From Patescibacteria group bacterium (GTDB lineage Bacteria > Patescibacteriota > Minisyncoccia > Minisyncoccales > Minisyncoccaceae): 5,000 bases of DNA. Shown here piece by piece: positions 1 through 5,000 of this stretch; position 1 is the stretch's first letter; every line of letters begins with the position of its first letter. Both the position numbers and the translations under genes were made by a program. Below the pieces are notes generated by a model. It was not told the origin of the DNA. It saw only the letters and a program-made list of their open reading frames with translations, and ran no database searches. Location of the stretch: the NCBI GenBank assembly GCA_012798645.1, contig JAAZMU010000083.1:1-5000 (forward strand), in the 5' to 3' direction.

Positions 1-564
<564 letters not shown>

Positions 565-578
565 TTAAAATTTACTTA

Positions 579-1463
579 TTATCCCATTGCTTCTTTTGTA
601 GAAGAAATTTCTATAACTTCGTTTGTAATATTTTGCTGTCTTGCTTTATTATACTCTAGCCTTAATTCGTCTAAAATTGAAGAAGCATTATCAGATGCGC
701 TTTTCATTGCCATCATTCTTGCTGAATGTTCGGCCGTATTTGCAGACAACACAAACTGATAAATTAAATAAAGTATAAACTTAGAAACTGCCTCATCTAA
801 AATTCTTCTACTTGTTGGCTCTAAAATATATTCTACTTCCTCATCTTCTATTTCTTCTTCAATAAAGTTTTCTATAATACTTTTATTCAAAGGAAATAAT
901 TCAACGCATTTAGCTTTTTGCAAAAAGCTTGAAATAAAACCGTTATAAATAAAATATATTTTGTCAAAATCTTTATCTAAAAAAGATGCCACTAAAAAAT
1001 CAGCAATTTCTTTTACTTGTCCATACTCAAAAAAGTCTCCAATACCAAAATATTCTCGTTTAACATTTTCCTTATTCTTCTTATAATAACTAATTGCTTT
1101 TTTCCCAATTGGTAAAATCTCAACTGAAGCATTCTTGTGTTCGTTTCTAATTTCTTCCACCTTATTTGAAGCAAACCTTAAAACATTTAAATTAAAAGGT
1201 CCACAAAAACCTCTGTCTGAAGCAACAACACAAACTAAAATTTTCTCTACTTTTCTTTTTTCCAAAAACACAGATTCGTTTTCTTTTAGAGATTTATCAA
1301 GTCTCTTTAAAATCCTTGCCATTGTAATCCTAAACTCTTTTGTCTCATTAAATCTTTTTTGCGTTTTTCTCATTTTTAAAGCAGAAAAAGTTTCAAGAGC
1401 TGCTGTTATCTCTGTAATATTTTTAACTGATCCAATTTTAACTTTAACTGCTCTTAGATCCAT
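579..1463 (-). CDS. atpG: F1Fo ATP synthase subunit gamma
   Basis: Gamma is the central shaft that rotates inside the alpha3beta3 head and couples it to the c-ring. The product has 294 aa, the normal family length. Both ends of the coiled coil are well conserved. The N-terminal helix carries the family pattern KIGSVKNITEIT followed by LKMRKTQ. The C-terminal helix has the signature AEHSARMMAMKSASDNA, then LEYNKARQQNITNEVIEI. The central Rossmann-like domain is marked by the SDRGFCGPFN segment (usual form SDRGLCGGFN). The stretch just before the C-terminal helix is very acidic. The ATG at 1463 lies inside the end of atpA (20 nt overlap, different frame) and gives a full-length N-terminus, so translation is probably coupled to atpA. 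No good Shine-Dalgarno site precedes it. The identity is certain. Confidence 0.98.
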   Translation of the reverse strand: MDLRAVKVKIGSVKNITEITAALETFSALKMRKTQKRFNETKEFRITMARILKRLDKSLKENESVFLEKRKVEKILVCVVASDRGFCGPFNLNVLRFASNKVEEIRNEHKNASVEILPIGKKAISYYKKNKENVKREYFGIGDFFEYGQVKEIADFLVASFLDKDFDKIYFIYNGFISSFLQKAKCVELFPLNKSIIENFIEEEIEDEEVEYILEPTSRRILDEAVSKFILYLIYQFVLSANTAEHSARMMAMKSASDNASSILDELRLEYNKARQQNITNEVIEISSTKEAMG

Positions 1464-2955
1464 AAGATTCTTTTACTTTATTAACTATATCTTCAATCTC
1501 TTTTTTAACTATATCAGAAATATCTCTTGTATTTTTAATTTCTTCAAAGATTTCTGGTTTTGTAATTTGAATTTCTTCAAACAATTTCTCTTGAAAACTT
1601 CCCACATCTTCCTCCTTTAAATCTTCAATCGAACAAGATGTAGCAGCATAAATTATCACAGCCTCCTTCTCGAATGAAAGCGGTTTTAAATCTTCCTGCT
1701 TTAAGATTTCAATTATCGCTTTTCCTCTCTCAAGAATTTTCTTTGTATCAGGGTCAAGCTCTTCTGTAAATTCTGAAAATCTTTCTAATTCTTGAAATTG
1801 TGTTAAATTTAATTTCAAACTACCACAAGCTTTTTTCATTGCTTTTGTTTGTGCGTGTGAACCCACTCTTGAAACAGATGCTCCAATATCCATAGCAGGT
1901 TTTTGTTCTTTCCTAAATAAGTTTGAGTCTAAAAATATCTGTCCATCTGTAATAGAAATTACATTAGTTGGAATATAGCCTGATATATCACCTGCTTGAG
2001 TCTCAATAATAGGAAGCGCGGTTAACGAACCTTCTCCTTTTTCAGAAGAAAGTTTTGCTGCTCTTTCTAAAAGCCTTGAGTGTAGATAAAACACATCTCC
2101 AGGATATGCTTCTCTACCTGGCGGTCTTCTTAAAATCAAAGAAATCTCTCTCCATGCCCAAGCCTGCCTTGTTAAATCATCGTAAACAAGAAGTGCATGC
2201 TCTCCCTTGTCTCTAAAATATTCTCCCATTGTCACTCCTGCAAACGGAGCTAAATAAAGAAATGAGGCAGGGTCATCTGGAAAAGCAGCTACAATAATAG
2301 AATAATCTAATGCTCCATTATCTTCCAATGTTTTAACCAATCTTTTTACTTTGCTTTTTTTCTGCCCGCAAGCTACATAAATACAAACCGGTCTATCTTT
2401 TTCATTTTTTTGATTTATAATCGCATCAATTGCAACAGCAGTTTTTCCAATTCCTTTATCTCCAATAATTAACTGTCTTTGCCCTCTTCCAATCGGAGTT
2501 AATGCATCCACTATTTTAATTCCAGTATGTAAAGGCTCACTAACAGGTTGTCTATCCATAACAGAAGGTCCTCTTCTTTCAAGAGGCAATCTCTGTTTTG
2601 TTTTAATCTCCCCCTTTCCATCAATAGGATTGCCAAGTGGGTCAACCACTCTTCCTAAAAGCTCTTCTCCTACATTAATAGAAAAAACTGAACCTGTTCT
2701 TTTTACAATATGCCCTTCTCTAATTTTGGTAACATCTCCTAGTATCACAGCCCCTACTTCAAACTCTTCTAAGTTTAAAGCAAGACCATAAGTATTTGCT
2801 TCTTCAAAAAATATAAGCTCAAAGTTTTCAACATTCTTAAGACCAGAAATCTTAGCCACTACATCCTTGATTTCAATTACTTCTCCTGTTTCCTCTAACT
2901 CTGCTTTCAGCTCAATTCCTTCTAATTGTTTTTTAAATTTTTCAATTATATCCAT
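1444..2955 (-). CDS. atpA: F1Fo ATP synthase subunit alpha
   Basis: Alpha is the non-catalytic nucleotide-binding subunit of the F1 head and contributes the arginine finger to the catalytic site on beta. The product has 503 aa, the usual length. The N-terminal helix (about 1-15) that should bind delta is about five residues shorter than in E. coli. The beta-barrel domain spans about 22-95. The P-loop is GDKGIGKT at 165-172, unlike the usual GDRQTGKT: the position of E. coli Gln172 is Gly168. The Walker B region LLVYDD ends at 260. The stretch RRPPGREAYPGDVFYLHSR (276-294) is essentially invariant in the family. Arg363 in VSRVG is the arginine finger, and the C-terminal helical domain follows. 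The ATG at 2955 overlaps the end of atpH by 14 nt. An AGGG lies only 3 nt upstream, too close to be a normal Shine-Dalgarno site. The identity is certain. Confidence 0.99.
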   Translation of the reverse strand: MDIIEKFKKQLEGIELKAELEETGEVIEIKDVVAKISGLKNVENFELIFFEEANTYGLALNLEEFEVGAVILGDVTKIREGHIVKRTGSVFSINVGEELLGRVVDPLGNPIDGKGEIKTKQRLPLERRGPSVMDRQPVSEPLHTGIKIVDALTPIGRGQRQLIIGDKGIGKTAVAIDAIINQKNEKDRPVCIYVACGQKKSKVKRLVKTLEDNGALDYSIIVAAFPDDPASFLYLAPFAGVTMGEYFRDKGEHALLVYDDLTRQAWAWREISLILRRPPGREAYPGDVFYLHSRLLERAAKLSSEKGEGSLTALPIIETQAGDISGYIPTNVISITDGQIFLDSNLFRKEQKPAMDIGASVSRVGSHAQTKAMKKACGSLKLNLTQFQELERFSEFTEELDPDTKKILERGKAIIEILKQEDLKPLSFEKEAVIIYAATSCSIEDLKEEDVGSFQEKLFEEIQITKPEIFEEIKNTRDISDIVKKEIEDIVNKVKESYGSKSS

Positions 2956-3334
2956 AAGCCCTATTTTTAATTTTTGTTAAAGCATCCTTAATAGATGCCT
3001 TAACAACATAATCTTTTGTTTTTATTTGAAATCCTCCTATTAAATCCTTATCTATTGTATAATCAATAATTTTATTCTTTCCCTCAAGCTCTTCTACTTT
3101 TCTGTTTATCTTTGCTTTAAGCTCCTCGGAAATTTCCTCTGCAATAAATACATCTACTTTTCCTTCCTTTTGTTTTATTCTCTTATACTTTTTAATAATT
3201 GCAGGGATTAAATAATTTTTCTTACCCAAAGCCAGAATTAAATTTTTAATAACTTTTTCTTCATCTTTCTCTCCTTCTTCAAGCACCAAAAAAAGTGCTC
3301 TTGCCCAATATAAAACTTCTTTCTCCTTTTTCAT
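2942..3334 (-). CDS. atpH: F1Fo ATP synthase subunit delta, shortened form
   Basis: Delta joins the top of the alpha3beta3 head to the b-subunit peripheral stalk. The product has 130 aa, against about 177 in E. coli. The first helix is recognisable (YWARALFLVLEEGE, near residues 9-22). The C-terminal domain is recognisable from IDKDLIGGFQIKTKDYVVKAS, equivalent to the family pattern D-x-LIGG-x-x-x-x-x-x-x-x-x-D/K-x-S. By alignment in my head, the missing residues fall between helix 1 and the last helices of the N-terminal bundle, so that six-helix domain is reduced to about half. The start ATG shares one base with the atpF stop (TAATG), which fixes the start and implies coupled translation. 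The stop is TGA. Position between atpF and atpA supports the call. Short delta proteins are, as I recall, common in Patescibacteria. Confidence 0.93.
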   Translation of the reverse strand: MKKEKEVLYWARALFLVLEEGEKDEEKVIKNLILALGKKNYLIPAIIKKYKRIKQKEGKVDVFIAEEISEELKAKINRKVEELEGKNKIIDYTIDKDLIGGFQIKTKDYVVKASIKDALTKIKNRAYGYN

Positions 3335-3813
3335 TATAAATTATTTAAATAATTATTAATTATTTTACTATTTTCTTCTCTGCCTACTTTACTTTTTAAT
3401 ATTTTCTCAGCTAAAAGAATAGAATGATCAACAATTTCTCTTTTTGTTTTGTCCTTTTCTCTAAGTTTAATCTCTTCTGCTTCTTTTTCTGCTTTAAATA
3501 AAAGTTCTTTTTTAACTTCATCTAAAGCATGCATTGTTTTTTCTCGTCTGTTCTCTGCTTCTTTTTCTGCTTTATGTAAAATCTGTTTTCTGTCTTCCTC
3601 ATTCTTAGCTCTTAACTTTTTATCAACTTCTCTTAAGTTAGTAAGCTTTTTCTCTGCCTTTTCTTCCTTTAAAACCCCCTCCTCTATTTTCTCCCTTCTC
3701 TTATCAAGCATCTTAAAAAGAGGCTTAAATACAAAAACCGAAAGCAAAATAAATAATATAATAAAGTTAATTAATTGTCCTACAAATGTAAGGATAAAAT
3801 TTGTTTCTTCCAT
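3334..3813 (-). CDS. atpF: F1Fo ATP synthase subunit b
   Basis: Subunit b forms the peripheral stalk that stops the head from turning with the rotor. The product has 159 aa, a normal length. There is one N-terminal membrane segment (about residues 9-31) with the family pattern GQLINFIILFILL, followed at once by FKPLFKMLDKRREKIEEG, the usual cytoplasmic start of the stalk. Residues 38 to about 130 are a long, highly charged Lys/Glu helix expected to form a right-handed coiled coil with a second b. The C-terminal segment should bind delta. Only one b-type gene is present between atpE and atpH, so the stalk is probably a homodimer rather than a b/b' pair. The start lies 4 nt after the atpE stop with no clear Shine-Dalgarno site; it overlaps atpH by one base. 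Confidence 0.97.
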   Translation of the reverse strand: MEETNFILTFVGQLINFIILFILLSVFVFKPLFKMLDKRREKIEEGVLKEEKAEKKLTNLREVDKKLRAKNEEDRKQILHKAEKEAENRREKTMHALDEVKKELLFKAEKEAEEIKLREKDKTKREIVDHSILLAEKILKSKVGREENSKIINNYLNNL

Positions 3814-3817
3814 AATC

Positions 3818-4065
<248 letters not shown>

Positions 4066-4290
4066 TTATTTCTTATTATTGACCTTTTTATTAACATAAG
4101 GAATGATTATTCTGTAAACAATAAGCGCGGTTACAATAAAACTAAGTATTATTCCAAATATTGTACAAAGAGGAAAAACACCTAATTCCTTATCCAACAC
4201 TACTCCTAGAATAAGGAATATTACTAAAGGAATAGCTGTGATAAAACCCATTTGCAAACCAAGCTGCATTGTATTTACTTTTTTAACCAT
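4066..4290 (-). CDS. AtpZ/AtpI-family small membrane protein
   Basis: This 74 aa protein has two predicted membrane helices (about 10-32 and 39-63), a short turn D33-K34-E35-L36-G37, and a Lys/Asn-rich tail. The pattern QLGLQMGF, then P21, G29, D33, G37, P40 and G46 matches what I know of the AtpZ/AtpI family (also AtpQ; Pfam ATPase_gene1 type). Family members in Bacillus have been linked to Mg2+ uptake and, for AtpI, to assembly of the c-ring. The gene normally precedes atpB; here it sits between atpB and atpE. Its ATG overlaps the atpB stop by 8 nt (ATGGTTAA), so it is probably translated by ribosomes finishing atpB. Met8 is a possible later start that would keep both helices. The family call is fairly sure; which member it is, and its job here, are not. 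I give no symbol because AtpZ and AtpI cannot be told apart by eye. Confidence 0.8.
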   Translation of the reverse strand: MVKKVNTMQLGLQMGFITAIPLVIFLILGVVLDKELGVFPLCTIFGIILSFIVTALIVYRIIIPYVNKKVNNKK

Positions 4291-4975
4291 GCTCTTCTAC
4301 TTGAACTGTCACTACATAAAATATTGCAATCAAAGATGAAAAGATTAAAGCCTGTATAAGTCCAACAATCACCTCAAGTGCTAAAAACGGAAGCGGAACT
4401 ATAAAAGCAATAAGCGACGAAACAACCATTAAAAGTATTTCCCCAGCAAACAAGTTTCCAAAAAGCCTTAACCCTAATGAAAAAACCCTTGCTAATTCTC
4501 CGATCCCTTCAAGTGCTCCGATAAAAGAATACAATGGGTTTTTACTAAAATATTTCTTTAAGTACGTTGAAATTCCAATTTTAGAAATCGCTTTTCCATG
4601 GATATAAATCATTGAAAATATAGCAACCGAAAACGTGAACATTAAATCAGAACTTGGAGACCTCAAAAAAGGGAAAACTCCCACTCCTGGAATTAGCTCA
4701 ATCAAATTAGAACACAATACATAAATAAATATTGTTGCACATATTGGAAATATCTCTTTTGTTCTTTCTCTGTTACCAGTAATATTATCTACAAAATTAA
4801 AAATGGATTCAATTATCCATTCAAAAAAATTTTGCGTCTTAGAGGGTATTAATTTTTTGTTTTTCAAACCAAAAAAAAAGGTAAAGAAAATAAAACATGC
4901 GCATAATATTGCGATGAAATATGTGTTTGTAATTCCTAAAAATAAATGTTCCCCTGTTAAACCAAGTACGTGCAT
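4283..4975 (-). CDS. atpB: F1Fo ATP synthase subunit a
   Basis: Subunit a provides the two half-channels that carry ions to and from the c-ring. The product has 230 aa, somewhat shorter than E. coli (271 aa), mostly through a shorter N-terminus. The essential arginine is Arg170 in SLGLRLFGNLFAGE (E. coli Arg210). Other channel residues that line up are Glu179 (E. coli Glu219), Glu201 at the position of E. coli His245, and Gln208 (Gln252). The FLRSPSSDL segment near 103-111 matches the conserved loop before the third main helix. About five membrane helices are visible, and the C-terminus ends in VEEHG as in many homologues. An in-frame TAA lies 9 nt upstream of the ATG at 4975, so the start is firm. 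A run of nine T in the coding strand encodes part of the first helix (residues 33-35). Confidence 0.98.
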   Translation of the reverse strand: MHVLGLTGEHLFLGITNTYFIAILCACFIFFTFFFGLKNKKLIPSKTQNFFEWIIESIFNFVDNITGNRERTKEIFPICATIFIYVLCSNLIELIPGVGVFPFLRSPSSDLMFTFSVAIFSMIYIHGKAISKIGISTYLKKYFSKNPLYSFIGALEGIGELARVFSLGLRLFGNLFAGEILLMVVSSLIAFIVPLPFLALEVIVGLIQALIFSSLIAIFYVVTVQVEEHG

Positions 4976-4987
4976 ATCTTTTAATTA

Positions 4988-4994
4988 CACCTCT
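4988..4994 (-). promoter_or_regulatory. Possible ribosome binding site of atpB
   Basis: The coding strand reads AGAGGTG here, a six-base match (GAGGTG) to the Shine-Dalgarno consensus. The GAGG core ends about 14 nt before the atpB ATG, which is longer than usual. It is the only Shine-Dalgarno-like site of any quality upstream of a gene in this window. That makes sense if ribosomes load mainly at the front of the operon. Confidence 0.5.
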
Positions 4995-5000
4995 ATACTA

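Noticed and set aside
1135..1620. Plus-strand open frame of 161 codons
   Set aside because: It runs antisense across the conserved atpG/atpA junction, is low-complexity hydrophobic, and has no recognisable motif or ribosome binding site.
2942..2944. TGA at the end of atpH as a recoded glycine codon (as in Gracilibacteria or Absconditabacteria)
   Set aside because: The delta C-terminal domain is complete at this point, reading through adds only three residues, and I found no in-frame TGA within any gene here.
3339..3354. Perfect 16 bp palindrome of A and T just before the atpH start
   Set aside because: It encodes the Asn/Leu/Tyr-rich end of subunit b, has no loop or GC pairs, and such palindromes arise easily by chance in AT-rich DNA.

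Overview
The whole window is one minus-strand operon for an F-type (F1Fo) ATP synthase. It is read from the right edge (about 5000) to the left edge (1). In transcription order the genes are atpB (subunit a), a small AtpZ/AtpI-family membrane protein, atpE (c), atpF (b), atpH (delta), atpA (alpha), atpG (gamma) and atpD (beta). The beta gene is cut by the left edge after 187 codons; epsilon (atpC) would be expected beyond it. Except for the AtpZ-like insertion, this is the classic bacterial a-c-b-delta-alpha-gamma-beta order.

The genes are packed very tightly. atpB and atpZ overlap by 8 nt, atpF and atpH by 1 nt (TAATG), atpH and atpA by 14 nt, and atpA and atpG by 20 nt. The only gaps are 17 nt (atpZ-atpE), 4 nt (atpE-atpF) and 17 nt (atpG-atpD). 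No internal promoter, terminator, RNA gene, mobile element or repeat array is visible, and no stretch of 300 bases lacks a gene. All plus-strand reading frames are shadows of these genes.

The DNA is clearly AT-rich. Together, the AT bias, the tight packing, a delta subunit of only 130 residues, a small AtpZ-like protein, and the wording of the alpha and beta sequences suggest a small-genome bacterium. Patescibacteria (Candidate Phyla Radiation, Parcubacteria-like) is the best guess, but this comes from remembered family patterns and not from a search. The standard code (TGA as stop) is consistent with all genes.

Together the genes encode the membrane rotor and stator channel (a, c), the peripheral stalk (b, delta), the central shaft (gamma) and the catalytic head (alpha, beta). 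Every catalytic and ion-translocation residue I could check is present: Arg170 in a, Glu58 in c, the P-loop Lys in alpha and beta, the beta catalytic Glu178, and the alpha arginine finger Arg363. The enzyme should therefore work, and the c subunit looks proton-coupled. I see no new biological system here. The points worth a second look are variations on a known machine: the position of the AtpZ-like gene, a c-ring glycine motif rewritten with Ala/Ser, a delta subunit missing the middle of its N-terminal domain, an atypical alpha P-loop, and an almost complete lack of Shine-Dalgarno sites.
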